Shown here piece after piece: positions 1-9,290 of a stretch of 16,814 bases of DNA; the first letter of the stretch is position 1, and each line of letters opens with the position of its first letter. The notes beneath the pieces were generated by a model, which was not told the DNA's origin, did no database searches, and saw nothing but the letters and a program-made list of their open reading frames with translations. The DNA is taken from assembly GCF_900766305.1 (NCBI RefSeq), contig NZ_CAAFUZ010000039.1, forward strand, positions 1 to 16,814. Direction: 5' to 3'. Origin of the DNA: an uncultured Gemella sp. (GTDB lineage Bacteria > Bacillota > Bacilli > Staphylococcales > Gemellaceae). The translations under genes were made by a program, and so were the position numbers.

Positions 1-116
1 TTCTGAGTATAAAAATAATATTAAGCTTAAAGAAAACAAGAAAAAATCTAAGCAGCAAAATGCTGCCTAGATTTCATTTCCTGTTTTTCTCCATGCCCCG
101 AATTTGACAAAGAGCC
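1..116. mobile_element. Probable end of an ISL3-family insertion sequence (partial)
   Basis: Read on the minus strand, the segment begins at 116 with GGCTCTTTGTCAAAT, which resembles the terminal inverted repeats I know for ISL3-family elements. The next eight bases outward (117-124, TTAATTAT) are AT-rich, as ISL3 target duplications usually are. On the plus strand, positions 2-70 form an open frame ending in TAG, lysine-rich and compatible with the tail of a transposase that begins before the window. A strong hairpin overlaps that stop. The other end of the element lies outside the window, so the identity rests on the terminal repeat alone. Confidence 0.5.
43..78. terminator. Strong hairpin inside the IS-like end, probable terminator
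   Basis: The plus strand reads AAATCTA, a mismatch, GCAGCA, a 3-base loop, TGCTGC, a mismatch, TAGATTT. This makes a 13-pair stem with one internal mismatch. On the minus strand the stem runs into a T-rich stretch (TTTTTTCTTG), so it would stop transcription leftward. On the plus strand the following T tract is poorer. It could insulate a transposase from outside transcription. Confidence 0.55.
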
Positions 117-124
117 TTAATTAT

Positions 125-163
125 AAAAAAAGAATACTTACAAAATTATGCAAGTATTCTTTA
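125..163 (-). terminator. Intrinsic terminator of the infC-rpmI-rplT operon
   Basis: Twelve-pair stem (plus-strand arms 131-142 and 149-160, one G-U pair), 6-base loop, followed on the minus strand by seven T residues. It lies just behind the rplT stop codon. Confidence 0.9.
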
Positions 164-175
164 AATTTTCTTTAA

Positions 176-535
176 TTATTTAGCTAAAGCTGCTTTAGCT
201 TGTTCACAAATGCTTGTGAATGCTGCTGCGTCGTGGATAGCGATTTCTGATAACATTTTTCTGTTAATATCGATTCCAGCAACTTTAAGTCCGTTCATTA
301 GACGGCTGTAAGATAATCCATTTAATCTTGCAGCTGCATTAATACGAACGATCCATAATCTTCTGAAGTTACGTTTTGTTTGACGACGGTCTCTGAAAGC
401 ATACATTCCTGATTTCATTACTTGTTGCTTAGCAACTTTGAATAATGTATGTTTTGAACCAAAATATCCTTTAGCTAGTTTTAAAACTTTTTTACGGCGA
501 CGACGAGTCACAGTTCCACCTTTAACACGTGGCAT
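176..535 (-). CDS. rplT: 50S ribosomal protein L20
   Basis: This 119-residue protein is full length for bacterial L20. It is strongly basic, with the RRRRKK cluster near residues 11-16 and the family segments [15 protein letters not shown] and [14 protein letters not shown] in the middle. L20 binds 23S rRNA early in 50S assembly. In Bacillus it also represses its own operon by binding the infC leader, and a matching leader is present here at 1353-1497. The ATG has an AGGAGG site 8 bases upstream. It is the last gene of infC-rpmI-rplT, 63 bases after rpmI and directly before a strong terminator. The identification is secure. Confidence 0.98.
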   Translation of the reverse strand: MPRVKGGTVTRRRRKKVLKLAKGYFGSKHTLFKVAKQQVMKSGMYAFRDRRQTKRNFRRLWIVRINAAARLNGLSYSRLMNGLKVAGIDINRKMLSEIAIHDAAAFTSICEQAKAALAK

Positions 536-598
536 ATCTAATTCCTCCTTATGTATAACTTAAATAAGTATTTACGCTATAATTAATCTTCTTTAATA

Positions 599-793
599 TT
601 ATTTAACTAATAAAGTTCTAATACGTTTGTAATCACCACGAGATACTAATGAAGCTTTACGTAAGTGACGTTTTTGTTTAGTAGTTTTTCTTGAAAACCA
701 GTGAGAAGTATAAGCACGGCTACGTTTTAATTTACCGCTAGCTGTTTTTTTCACACGTTTTGCTAAACCACGGTGAGATTTCATTTTTGGCAT
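599..793 (-). CDS. rpmI: 50S ribosomal protein L35
   Basis: This 64-residue basic protein starts MPKMKSHRG and carries the SRAYTSHW and KRHLRK segments typical of L35. I chose the ATG at 793 over an in-frame TTG two codons upstream. The AGGAGG site at 803-808 lies 9 bases from the ATG but only 3 from the TTG, and MPKMK is the conserved family start. L35 is a small 50S protein co-transcribed with IF3 and L20 in most bacteria. It sits 26 bases after infC and 63 before rplT, so expression should follow the upstream L20-controlled leader. Confidence 0.97.
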   Translation of the reverse strand: MPKMKSHRGLAKRVKKTASGKLKRSRAYTSHWFSRKTTKQKRHLRKASLVSRGDYKRIRTLLVK

Positions 794-819
794 TATCAAA
801 TTCCTCCTATATTAAACCT

Positions 820-1338
820 TTATTTCTCTTTTTTTGGTGCTAGAACTAAGAACATACTGCGACCTTCCATTTTAGGTTTTTGTTCGACAGTAGCTATATC
901 GCTAGCTTCGTTAGAAAAGTTTTCTAAAACTTTCTGTCCAATTTCTTTGTGGGTGATTGCTCTCCCTTTAAAACGAATAGAAACTTTAACTTTGTCTTCT
1001 TTTGCTAAGAATTTACGTGCATTTTTCAACTTAGTTTCGAAATCGTGTTTTTCAATTGTTGGAGATAATCTTATCTCTTTTGTTGTTACGATTTTTTGTT
1101 TCTTACGTGCTTCTTTTTCTTTCTTTTGTTGTTCAAATTTGAACTTACCGTAGTTCATAATTTTAGCAACTGGTGTTTTAGCATTTGGAGCTACTAGAAC
1201 AACATCTAAGTTCATACGCTCTGCAATTTGCATTGCTTCTGCCTTAGTTTTAACTCCTAATTGTTCTCCATTTTGACTAATTAAAAGAAACTCTTTCGCT
1301 TTAATACCTTCATTTACTTGTGCAGTATCTTTACTAAT
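820..1338 (-). CDS. infC: Translation initiation factor IF-3, with a non-canonical AUU start
   Basis: This 172-residue IF3 has the N-domain (VNEGIKAKE, then the YGKFKFE segment near 64-70), the lysine-rich linker [11 protein letters not shown], and the C-domain with IRLSPTI, IRFKGR and the MEGRSMF-VLAPK end. IF3 binds the 30S subunit, blocks 50S joining and rejects non-standard start codons. No ATG lies in range. The AGGAGG site (1347-1352) overlaps an in-frame GTG at 1347, ruling that codon out. The ATT at 1338 lies 8 bases downstream of the site and gives the family start (M)SKD; an ATC at 1341, at 5 bases, is the alternative. An AUU start is the known autoregulatory device of infC in E. 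coli and Geobacillus. First gene of its operon. Confidence 0.96.
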   Translation of the reverse strand: MSKDTAQVNEGIKAKEFLLISQNGEQLGVKTKAEAMQIAERMNLDVVLVAPNAKTPVAKIMNYGKFKFEQQKKEKEARKKQKIVTTKEIRLSPTIEKHDFETKLKNARKFLAKEDKVKVSIRFKGRAITHKEIGQKVLENFSNEASDIATVEQKPKMEGRSMFLVLAPKKEK

Positions 1339-1352
1339 GATCAGCACCTCCT

Positions 1353-1497
1353 ATTTATAAATTTCATTAAATACTAAAAGCATTAAAAAAAACTGAGTGC
1401 AAACACCCAGCATAAAATTCTACATTTCATCTACATAAACCTGAACAATCAATATTGGCAGGTGAGAAACGGGTGCTTCTACTTTTGTATTCAACAT
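1353..1497 (-). promoter_or_regulatory. infC leader, L20-type autoregulatory attenuator
   Basis: The untranslated leader between the promoter and infC contains a terminator hairpin (1385-1410) and upstream segments that can pair with it. The minus-strand GCACCC at 1471-1476 is complementary to GGGTGT in the 5' arm of the terminator, allowing a competing long-range pairing. ACCTG at 1459-1463 pairs with CAGGT at 1439-1443. The stretch CACCCGTTTCTCACCTG resembles the L20 leader of Bacillales as I remember it. In that family L20 binding favours termination. Confidence 0.75.
1385..1410 (-). terminator. Attenuator terminator in the infC leader
   Basis: The minus strand reads CTGGGTG, loop TTTG, CACTCAG, then eight T residues. 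The stem has seven pairs with one G-U. It lies before the infC ribosome site, so it acts as a conditional stop and not as a gene-end terminator. Confidence 0.8.
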
Positions 1498-1502
1498 TAT
1501 CT

Positions 1503-1531
1503 ATTTTACATACTTTTTATAGATTTGTCAA
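1503..1531 (-). promoter_or_regulatory. Promoter of infC-rpmI-rplT
   Basis: Minus-strand TTGACA (1526-1531), 17-base spacer, TAAAAT (1503-1508). This is a near-consensus housekeeping sigma promoter, placing the transcript start near 1497 and giving a leader of roughly 150 bases. Confidence 0.85.
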
Positions 1532-1561
1532 TAGGAATATAAGATTTTTTTATATTCCTAT
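1531..1561. repeat. Perfect 12-bp inverted repeat between rpoC and the infC promoter
   Basis: The arms ATAGGAATATAA (1531-1542) and TTATATTCCTAT (1550-1561) are perfect complements around a 7-base loop. The element starts 21 bases behind the rpoC stop, so it is the best candidate for the rpoC transcript end. It lacks a downstream U tract on the minus strand, and its edge overlaps the first base of the infC -35 box. It may be a 3'-end hairpin, a weak terminator or an operator. Confidence 0.6.
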
Positions 1562-1581
1562 TAACTTTTCTATGTTCTAAA

Positions 1582-4500
1582 TTAAATAGATCCTAATTCT
1601 TCGTGTAATTCTTCTTCAATTGGTCTACTTAATTCGTTATCCATTTCTAATTCAAGTTCATTTTCAACTTTGATATCTACATCATTGTATCTTGGCATTC
1701 CTGTTCCTGCTGGAATTAGCTTACCAATAATAACGTTCTCTTTAAGTCCCATAAGTCTATCAACTTTTCCTTTAACTGCTGCGTCTGTAAGAACACGAGT
1801 AGTTTCTTGGAATGAAGCTGCAGATAAGAAACTTTCAGTCTCTAATGAAGCTTTAGTGATACCTAGAATTACAGGCTTAGCTGTAGCCATGTTTCCACGT
1901 ACCGCAAGGATTTTTTTGTTTTCATCTGTGAATTTGTGAATATCAACTAATGAACCTGGAAGTAGGTCCGTGTCTCCAGCATTGATTACACGTACTTTTC
2001 TTAACATTTGACGTACCATAACCTCAACGTGTTTATCACTGATTTCTACCCCTTGCATACGGTAAACTTTTTGTACCTCAGTTAATAAGTAACTTTGTAC
2101 TGCTTCTAAACCAGCAATTGATAGTAATTCTTTTGGTTCAATAGAACCTTCAGTTAAAGCTTGACCACGTTTAACTTTGTCATCTTCTTTAACTAACATA
2201 CGGCTTGCACCATAGTCTTGATATTCTCTTTCTTCACCGATTTCACTTAATACGTAAATTCTACGTACGTGATTATTATCGATTTCAACTTTTGTAACTG
2301 TTCCATCTACTTCTGAGATTAATGCCTTACCTTTTGGATTACGCGCTTCAAATAACTCTTGAATACGAGGTAAACCTTGAGTGATATCTGCACCGGCAAC
2401 CCCACCTGTGTGGAACGTACGCATTGTAAGCTGTGTACCAGGTTCTCCGATAGATTGAGCGGCAATTGTACCAACTGCTTCCCCAACTTCTACTTTTTCA
2501 CCTGTAGCTAAGTTTTTACCATAACATTTCTCACAAACTCCATGACGAGAGTTACATGTAAATGCTGATCTGATAACAACACTTTCGATTCCAGCTGCTT
2601 CAATTTCTTTAGCTGTATCTAGAGTGATTAATTGACCATCTTCAACGATAACTTTTCCTGTCTCTGGGTGAACAACAGTTTCTTTACTGTATCTACCTTC
2701 AAGACGTTCTTGTAAGCTTTCGATTTCATCTGTTCCATTTTTAAGTGCAGCAACTCTTAATCCACGAGATGTACCACAGTCATTTTCACGAACAATAACA
2801 TCTTGTGCAACGTCTACAAGACGACGAGTTAAGTAACCTGAGTCGGCTGTCTTAAGCGCAGTATCGGCAAGACCTTTACGAGCACCGTGAGAAGAGATGA
2901 AGAACTCTAATACTGTTAATCCTTCTTTAAATGATGAACGTACAGGCATTTCCATGATACGTCCTGATGGAGATGCCATCAGACCACGCATTCCGGCTAA
3001 CTGAGTAAAGTTAGACGCGTTACCACGGGCTCCAGAGTCACTCATCATATAGATTGGGTTAGTAGCTGGAAGAGAGTCCATAAGTTGATCTTGGATGATA
3101 TCTTTTGCTTTTGCCCATTGTGCAATAACGTTTTGATATCTTTCTTCTTCAGTTAATAGACCACGTCTGTATAATGTTGTGATTTTATCAACATTAGCTT
3201 GTGAATCTGCTAAAATTTCATATTTATTAGGTAAGACGAATACGTCACTTACCCCTACTGTAATACCAGCTCTTGAAGAGTATTTGAATCCTAAATCTTT
3301 CATTCTGTCTAACATCATAGATGTTTCAGTAATGTGGAATCTGTTAAAGATTTCAGAAATGATTTTCGATAAGAAACCTTTTTTGAATGGTGTTACAGCT
3401 TCTTGTTCAGCAATATATGCTTTTAATCCACCTTCTGCAAGATCAGATGGTGATACGAAATATTTATCAGGAGTTGCTGATTCTAAATTATCTTTTGTAG
3501 GTTCATTTAGATAAGGGAATCCTTCTGGTAATATATCGTTAAAGATTACTTTACCAATTGTAGTAACAAGTAATTTTTTGTTTTGTTCTTCTGTGAACGT
3601 TGGGTTTTCAAATGATTTAGCCGCGATACCAACACGTGTGTGAAGGTGAATATATCCATTTTGGTATGCTATTCTTGCTTCATCGGCATCTTTGAAAATC
3701 ATACCTTCCCCTACTGCTCCAGGTCTTTCAAGTGTTAGGTAGTAGTTACCTAATACCATATCCTGAGATGGTGTAACTACTGGTTTACCATCTTTAGGGT
3801 TAAGGATGTTTTGAGCAGCTAGCATTAGCATACGTGCTTCTGCTTGTGCTTCTTTTGATAAAGGTACGTGTACGGCCATTTGGTCACCATCGAAGTCGGC
3901 GTTAAACGCTGTTGTAACAAGAGGGTGAAGACGAATTGCACGTCCTTCTACTAAAATTGGCTCGAATGCTTGGATACCTAGTCTGTGAAGAGTCGGGGCA
4001 CGGTTAAGTAATACTGGGTGCTCACGAATAATATCTTCTAAGATATCCCATACATGATCTTCCATTCTTTCGATTTGGTTTTTAGCATTTTTAATGTTAT
4101 TAGCTAACTCACGTTTAACTAATTCACGCATTACAAATGGTTTAAATAATTCAAGTGCCATTTCTTTAGGTAATCCACATTGGTACATTTTTAGGTTTGG
4201 ACCAACTACGATTACTGAACGTCCAGAGTAGTCAACACGTTTACCTAATAAGTTTTGACGGAAACGACCGTGTTTACCTTTTAACATATTAGATAATGAT
4301 TTTAATGTTCTGTTACCAGGACCTGTTACAGGACGACCACGACGTCCGTTATCGATTAATGCATCTACAGCTTCTTGTAACATACGTTTTTCGTTTTGTA
4401 CAATTAGCCCTGGTGCTTTAAGTTCGATAAGTTTTTTCAGACGGTTGTTACGATTAATTACACGTCTGTATAAATCATTTAAGTCACTTGTTGCGAAACG

Positions 4501-5262
4501 TCCACCGTCTAATTGAACCATAGGTCTTAATTCAGGTGGAATAACTGGTAGTACAGTCATAATCATCCATTCTGGTTTATTTCCAGAGTGTTTAAATGCT
4601 TCAAATACTTCAACACGTTTGATGATTTTTACAACTTTTTGACCAGATTTATAGTTGCTTTCACTTAATTCTTTAAGTTCATTTTTAAGGTCTTTAAGTT
4701 CTTTTTCGATATCTAACTCAGCTAATAGATCGCGAATTGCTTCAGCTCCCATTTTAGCTACGAAAGAGTTTGCTCCAAATGTGCTACGTGCTTCACGTAC
4801 TTCACGCTCCGAAACAATTTGTTTCTTCATGAAGTCAGTTTCACCTGGATCAATAACAATGTAAGAAGCAAAGTAAATTACTTCTTCCAATTGTCTTGGG
4901 CTAAGGTCAAGTAGAAGACCCATTCTACTTGGAATACCTTTGAAATACCAAATGTGGCTGACTGGGGCAGCTAATTCTAAGTGCCCCATTCTTTCACGAC
5001 GAACTTTTGCTAAAGTTACGTCAACTCCACATTTATCACATTTAATGTTTTTATATCTAACTCTTTTGTACTTTCCACAAGCACATTCCCAGTCTTTTGT
5101 TGGACCAAAAATTCTTTCACAGAATAGCCCATCGTTTTCTGGTTTTAAAGTTCTATAGTTAATTGTTTCAGGTTTTTTAACCTCTCCGTAAGACCAACTT
5201 CTGATTTTTTCTGGAGAAGCTAAACTAATTTTCATATATGCAAAATTATTTACGTCTATCAA
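1582..5262 (-). CDS. rpoC: DNA-directed RNA polymerase subunit beta' (RpoC)
   Basis: This 1226-residue protein is a little longer than B. subtilis RpoC (about 1200). It is the catalytic clamp subunit of RNA polymerase. Visible landmarks: zinc site 1 with C60, C62, C75 and C78; the rudder and lid region near 250-350; the catalytic NADFDGD at 454-460, whose three Asp bind Mg2+; the bridge helix around 789-815 ([20 protein letters not shown]); zinc site 2 with C829, C903, C910 and C913; and the trigger loop near 933-957 ([19 protein letters not shown]). The TTG start has AGGAGG 8 bases upstream and gives the conserved (M)IDVNNF opening. It lies 71 bases after rpoB with no promoter seen between, so the two are co-transcribed. 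A hairpin can hide its ribosome site. The acidic C-terminal end ([11 protein letters not shown]) differs from Bacillus. Confidence 0.98.
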   Translation of the reverse strand: MIDVNNFAYMKISLASPEKIRSWSYGEVKKPETINYRTLKPENDGLFCERIFGPTKDWECACGKYKRVRYKNIKCDKCGVDVTLAKVRRERMGHLELAAPVSHIWYFKGIPSRMGLLLDLSPRQLEEVIYFASYIVIDPGETDFMKKQIVSEREVREARSTFGANSFVAKMGAEAIRDLLAELDIEKELKDLKNELKELSESNYKSGQKVVKIIKRVEVFEAFKHSGNKPEWMIMTVLPVIPPELRPMVQLDGGRFATSDLNDLYRRVINRNNRLKKLIELKAPGLIVQNEKRMLQEAVDALIDNGRRGRPVTGPGNRTLKSLSNMLKGKHGRFRQNLLGKRVDYSGRSVIVVGPNLKMYQCGLPKEMALELFKPFVMRELVKRELANNIKNAKNQIERMEDHVWDILEDIIREHPVLLNRAPTLHRLGIQAFEPILVEGRAIRLHPLVTTAFNADFDGDQMAVHVPLSKEAQAEARMLMLAAQNILNPKDGKPVVTPSQDMVLGNYYLTLERPGAVGEGMIFKDADEARIAYQNGYIHLHTRVGIAAKSFENPTFTEEQNKKLLVTTIGKVIFNDILPEGFPYLNEPTKDNLESATPDKYFVSPSDLAEGGLKAYIAEQEAVTPFKKGFLSKIISEIFNRFHITETSMMLDRMKDLGFKYSSRAGITVGVSDVFVLPNKYEILADSQANVDKITTLYRRGLLTEEERYQNVIAQWAKAKDIIQDQLMDSLPATNPIYMMSDSGARGNASNFTQLAGMRGLMASPSGRIMEMPVRSSFKEGLTVLEFFISSHGARKGLADTALKTADSGYLTRRLVDVAQDVIVRENDCGTSRGLRVAALKNGTDEIESLQERLEGRYSKETVVHPETGKVIVEDGQLITLDTAKEIEAAGIESVVIRSAFTCNSRHGVCEKCYGKNLATGEKVEVGEAVGTIAAQSIGEPGTQLTMRTFHTGGVAGADITQGLPRIQELFEARNPKGKALISEVDGTVTKVEIDNNHVRRIYVLSEIGEEREYQDYGASRMLVKEDDKVKRGQALTEGSIEPKELLSIAGLEAVQSYLLTEVQKVYRMQGVEISDKHVEVMVRQMLRKVRVINAGDTDLLPGSLVDIHKFTDENKKILAVRGNMATAKPVILGITKASLETESFLSAASFQETTRVLTDAAVKGKVDRLMGLKENVIIGKLIPAGTGMPRYNDVDIKVENELELEMDNELSRPIEEELHEELGSI

Positions 5263-5277
5263 GGAGCATACCTCCTT
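5261..5277 (-). promoter_or_regulatory. Hairpin masking the rpoC ribosome site and start codon
   Basis: On the minus strand AAGGAG (5272-5277), loop GTATG, CTCCTT (5261-5266) forms a 6-pair stem. The 5' arm is the Shine-Dalgarno core, and the 3' arm includes the first two bases of the TTG start codon. This would limit free initiation on rpoC unless ribosomes or another factor open it. Confidence 0.5.
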
Positions 5278-5333
5278 TATTTTTTTGTATAAATGCCTTG
5301 AATAGTTCTTTGTGATTAATTGTAAAATTTATA

Positions 5334-8300
5334 TTATTCTTCATCAGTATCATCTTCAACGTCTTCATACTCATCTGTATCTGACATTAATAGATTAGCT
5401 AATGCTTGATATCCTGAAGTTTCTTCACTTGATTCTTCTCCAACTTCTTCTTCTGAATCAGATAGAATTAAGTTAGCTAAACTTTGATATCCATTTTCAG
5501 TATTTTCTTTTGAAGCTTTTTCTGTTTCTTTAGCTTCTTCTTCATTGTGGTTGTGGTGGTGTGATTCGTGGAAATCAATTGTATCTCCTAAATCAATATC
5601 ACCCATGTCTACCTCGTTATCTTCATTATCCATTACTCTGAAGTCCATACCTAGTGCTTGAAGTTCTTTCATAAGTACTCGGAATGATTCAGGAACTCCT
5701 GGACGTGGAATGTTTTCACCTTTAACGATAGCTTCGTATGTTTTAACACGACCATTAGTATCATCTGATTTGTACGTTAAGATTTCTTGAAGAGTATATG
5801 CAGCACCATAAGCTTCAAGTGCCCATACCTCCATCTCACCAAATCTTTGTCCACCAAATTGAGCTTTACCTCCAAGTGGTTGTTGTGTTACTAATGAGTA
5901 TGGTCCAATTGAACGAGCGTGAAGTTTATCATCAACCATGTGTGCAAGTTTAATCATATACATTACCCCTACAGATACACGGCTGTCAAATGGTTCACCT
6001 GTACGTCCATCATAAAGAACTGTCTTGGCATCTTTAGCCATTCCAGCTTCAGCAACTGTAGACCAAACATCTTCATCAGTAGCACCATCGAATACTGGTG
6101 TTGCTACGTGGATTCCTAGTTGTTTAGCAGCCATACCTAAGTGTAGCTCTAATACTTGTCCAATGTTCATACGAGATGGAACCCCTAGTGGGTTTAACAT
6201 TACGTCAACTGGTGTACCGTCTGGTAGGTAAGGCATATCTTCTTCTGGTAAGATATTTGAGATAACCCCTTTGTTACCGTGACGACCGGCCATTTTGTCC
6301 CCTACGCGGATTTTACGTTTTTGAACGATGAATACACGTACAAGTTCATTTACACCGTTAGGTAATTCAGCACCATCTTCACGTTTAAAGATTTTAACAT
6401 CAGCAACTACTCCATCAGCACCGTGAGGTACACGTAATGAAGTATCACGTACTTCTTTAGATTTAGCTCCAAAGATAGCATATAATAATTTTTCTTCTGG
6501 AGTTTGTTCAGTTAATCCTTTCGGTGTAACTTTACCTACTAAGATATCTCCATCTTTGACTTCAGCCCCAATACGGATAATTCCACGTGCATCTAGGTTT
6601 CTAAGTGCATTTTCACCTACGTTTGGAATTTCACGAGTAATTTCTTCTGGCCCAAGTTTAGTATCACGAGCATCTGTTTCATATTCTTCTACGTGGATAG
6701 AAGTATAAACATCATCTTTTACAAGACGTTCGCTCATGATAACAGCATCCTCATAGTTATATCCATCCCAGTTTACGAATGCTACTACAAGGTTTTTACC
6801 TAAAGCTAATTCTCCTTTATCCATAGATGGTCCATCTGCAAGGATATCTTTAGGTTCTACTCTATCACCAACTTTAACGATTGGTTTTTGGTTGTAAGCT
6901 GTAGAGTGGTTAGAACGTACGAATTTGTGAATTACGTATGTATCTAAATCACCTTTAATTTCTTTACCTTCTAGAGTTTCAATACGACGTACTTTAATTT
7001 TCGCTCCATCAACATATTCAACTATACCAGGGTATTTAGCGATAACAGCCGCTCCTGAGTCACGTGCTGCAAGGTGCTCCATACCTGTACCAACGAATGG
7101 TGCTTCTGTAATCATTAGAGGTACTGCTTGACGTTGCATGTTCGCTCCCATTAGAGCACGGTTAGAGTCGTCATTCTCTAAGAACGGAATACATGCTGTG
7201 GCAGCAGAAACTACCTGTTTAGGTGATACGTCCATGAAGTTCATCATTTCACGAGGTTTAACTGTGTTATCCCCTCTGAAACGACATACTACTTCTTCAT
7301 CTACGAAGTAACCTTTTTCATCAACATTAGCAGTTGATTGTGCTACAACATATTTATCTTCTTGATCAGCTGTTAAATATTGTACGTTTTCAGTTACGTA
7401 TGGACGACCTTCTCCATCAAATTCAACTTTTCTATATGGAGTCATAATGAATCCAAATTCATTTATACGAGCAAATGATGAAAGTGAGTTTATAAGACCG
7501 ATGTTTGGTCCCTCTGGTGTTTCAATCGGACACATACGACCATAGTGTGAGTAGTGAACGTCACGAACTTCCATCCCTGCACGTTCCCTTGTTAAACCAC
7601 CAGGTCCAAGTGCAGATAAACGACGTTTGTGAGTAAGCTCACTTAGTGGGTTTACTTGGTCCATGAATTGTGAAAGTTGAGAACTTCCAAAGAACTCTTT
7701 AATAATTGCTGTAACTGGTCTTACGTTAATTAGTTGTTGTGGAGTGATTTCATTTGTATCTTGAATACTCATACGTTCACGCACAACACGTTCCATACGA
7801 GAAATACCAACACGAATTTGGTTTTGTAATAGTTCACCGATACAACGTAGACGGCGGTTACCAAGGTGGTCGATATCATCTACACGTCCGATTAATTCAA
7901 ATTCAAATCCATCGTTATTTCTACGAGTTCTGATTAATAATAGGTAGTAGTTAATACTTGCTACGATATCAGCAATTGTTAGAGTTAGAACATCTTTATT
8001 AGGTGCTCCATTACCAATTACATGTAATACTTGATCATCAGTTAATTCATCGATATCGAAGTCATTACCTACTTTTACTTGGTTTACAATCTTGAATAAT
8101 TGTAATTTAAGACTATCGCTACCATCAAGACTTTCATTCATATCGAATTCTACTACGTTAGCTGTAGTTCCTAATTCTTCATAAATTCCATCAATGATTT
8201 CACGTGTTAACTTAGTACCTTTTTCTACTAAGATTTCTCCTGTTTCTGTATCAACGATTGGTTCAACTAGAATTTGGTTTTCTAGACGTTCACCAACGTG

Positions 8301-9140
8301 AAGTTTGTTATTTAATTTATAACGTCCTACTTTAGCAAGGTCATATCTTCTTGGATCGAAGAATCTACCGTGTAAAGTTGCTTTTGCAGTTTCTACGTTA
8401 GCTGGCTCTCCAGGACGTAATTTATCATAAATTACTTTTAACGCAGTTCCTGTGTCTAGGTTTTCATCTTTTTCTAATGTATTTAATAGTTCTGTATCTT
8501 CTCCGAATAATTTGATAATAGATTCGTCAGATTCAAAACCTAACGCTCTAATAAGCGTTGTTAAAGGAATTTTTCTAGTTCTGTCAATACGAGCATAAAC
8601 TAATCCTTTAATATCTTTTTCAAATTCCAACCAAGCTCCTCTGTTAGGAATAACAGTTGTTTTATAGGCATTTGGAATATTTTTAACTTTAAGTTTGTCA
8701 TCTTCTGTAAAATATACAGAAGGCGAACGTACTAATTGAGATACAATTACACGTTCTGCACCATTGATGATAAACGTTCCAGTTTCAGTCATCAACGGTA
8801 ATTCACCCATAAATACTTCTTGTTCTTTAATTTCGTCACGTTCTTTATTAATTAAACGTACGCGCACTCTTAAAGGTGCTGAATATGTAGCGTCACGTTC
8901 TTTAGACTCATCAACATCATATTTAGGAGTTCCTAATTTATAGTCGATAAATTCTAAACTTAATTTATCATTATTACCTTCTATTGGTGATACATCTTTA
9001 AAAACATCTTTTAGACCAGTTTCTAAAAATTTATCATAAGATAAGGTTTGAATTTCAATTAAGTCCGGTAAATCAATTACCTCTGATATTCTAGCATAGC
9101 TACGTCTTTCTCTGTGCTTACCAAATTTAACTTTTTGCAA
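5334..9140 (-). CDS. rpoB: DNA-directed RNA polymerase subunit beta (RpoB), with long acidic C-terminal tail
   Basis: About 1268 residues, some 75 to 85 longer than B. subtilis or S. aureus RpoB. I place the start at TTG 9140: the GAGAGGTGA ribosome site overlaps the GTG at 9149 but spaces correctly to the TTG. Residue numbers here count from the TTG. The rifampicin pocket near 484-512 is wild type at the usual resistance sites (Q491, D494, H504, R507, S509), so susceptibility is expected. Later conserved blocks include [10 protein letters not shown] near 790-799 and [12 protein letters not shown] near 947-958. Relative to B. subtilis there is an insertion of about 11 residues near 403-418, before DDIDHLG. 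Beyond about residue 1170 the protein has an unusual tail: a His-rich patch (HHHNH, 1194-1198), long Glu/Asp runs and two copies of a GYQ-LANL motif. It has its own promoter (9262-9290) and is followed by rpoC. Confidence 0.97.
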   Translation of the reverse strand: MQKVKFGKHRERRSYARISEVIDLPDLIEIQTLSYDKFLETGLKDVFKDVSPIEGNNDKLSLEFIDYKLGTPKYDVDESKERDATYSAPLRVRVRLINKERDEIKEQEVFMGELPLMTETGTFIINGAERVIVSQLVRSPSVYFTEDDKLKVKNIPNAYKTTVIPNRGAWLEFEKDIKGLVYARIDRTRKIPLTTLIRALGFESDESIIKLFGEDTELLNTLEKDENLDTGTALKVIYDKLRPGEPANVETAKATLHGRFFDPRRYDLAKVGRYKLNNKLHVGERLENQILVEPIVDTETGEILVEKGTKLTREIIDGIYEELGTTANVVEFDMNESLDGSDSLKLQLFKIVNQVKVGNDFDIDELTDDQVLHVIGNGAPNKDVLTLTIADIVASINYYLLLIRTRRNNDGFEFELIGRVDDIDHLGNRRLRCIGELLQNQIRVGISRMERVVRERMSIQDTNEITPQQLINVRPVTAIIKEFFGSSQLSQFMDQVNPLSELTHKRRLSALGPGGLTRERAGMEVRDVHYSHYGRMCPIETPEGPNIGLINSLSSFARINEFGFIMTPYRKVEFDGEGRPYVTENVQYLTADQEDKYVVAQSTANVDEKGYFVDEEVVCRFRGDNTVKPREMMNFMDVSPKQVVSAATACIPFLENDDSNRALMGANMQRQAVPLMITEAPFVGTGMEHLAARDSGAAVIAKYPGIVEYVDGAKIKVRRIETLEGKEIKGDLDTYVIHKFVRSNHSTAYNQKPIVKVGDRVEPKDILADGPSMDKGELALGKNLVVAFVNWDGYNYEDAVIMSERLVKDDVYTSIHVEEYETDARDTKLGPEEITREIPNVGENALRNLDARGIIRIGAEVKDGDILVGKVTPKGLTEQTPEEKLLYAIFGAKSKEVRDTSLRVPHGADGVVADVKIFKREDGAELPNGVNELVRVFIVQKRKIRVGDKMAGRHGNKGVISNILPEEDMPYLPDGTPVDVMLNPLGVPSRMNIGQVLELHLGMAAKQLGIHVATPVFDGATDEDVWSTVAEAGMAKDAKTVLYDGRTGEPFDSRVSVGVMYMIKLAHMVDDKLHARSIGPYSLVTQQPLGGKAQFGGQRFGEMEVWALEAYGAAYTLQEILTYKSDDTNGRVKTYEAIVKGENIPRPGVPESFRVLMKELQALGMDFRVMDNEDNEVDMGDIDLGDTIDFHESHHHNHNEEEAKETEKASKENTENGYQSLANLILSDSEEEVGEESSEETSGYQALANLLMSDTDEYEDVEDDTDEE
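5376..5492 (-). repeat. Duplicated GYQxLANL motif in the RpoB tail
   Basis: The encoded RpoB tail has [13 protein letters not shown] (DNA 5454-5492) and [13 protein letters not shown] (DNA 5376-5414), 13 residues each, separated by an acidic linker. Nine of the 13 residues are identical and the other four are conservative changes. At DNA level the copies share short blocks such as TTAGCTAA, but third positions have drifted, which suggests the protein motif and not the DNA is being kept. Confidence 0.85.
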
Positions 9141-9177
9141 CTGTGTCACCTCTCAGCTTTTCTCTTAAAAACTAAAA

Positions 9178-9247
9178 AGAAAATATATACATTTTCTCTT
9201 ACTTACTTATATAATTTTGGCAATTCTATCTAAAAGAAAATAGAATT
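9178..9247 (-). promoter_or_regulatory. rpoB leader with two hairpins
   Basis: The leader between the rpoB promoter and start has an 8-pair stem (arms AATTCTAT 9222-9229 and ATAGAATT 9240-9247). A second 7-pair stem (AGAAAAT 9178-9184, ATTTTCT 9191-9197) is followed on the minus strand by TTTTTAGTTTTT. The second resembles a weak attenuator. I know no named leader that it matches. Confidence 0.4.
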
Positions 9248-9261
9248 ACTTGCAATATATC

Positions 9262-9290
9262 ATTTTATCATAGTCATAGCAAGTTGTCAA
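9262..9290 (-). promoter_or_regulatory. Promoter of rpoB-rpoC
   Basis: Minus-strand TTGACA (9285-9290), 17-base spacer, TAAAAT (9262-9267), with TGA directly before the -10 as an extended -10. The -35 box starts at the very next base after the methyltransferase stop codon. The transcript start would be near 9255, giving a leader of about 115 bases. Confidence 0.85.

Noticed and set aside
104..132. TTGACA on the plus strand near 104 as a promoter
   Set aside because: No -10 element lies at 16-18 bases, and the sequence is part of the IS-like terminal repeat.
773..1153. Plus-strand open frame of 126 codons opposite infC
   Set aside because: It is a shadow of infC; the Phe/Ser-rich composition reflects antisense of Lys/Glu codons and there is no promoter or ribosome site.
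3179..3514. Plus-strand open frame opposite rpoC
   Set aside because: It is an antisense shadow in a strongly conserved gene, with no start signals.
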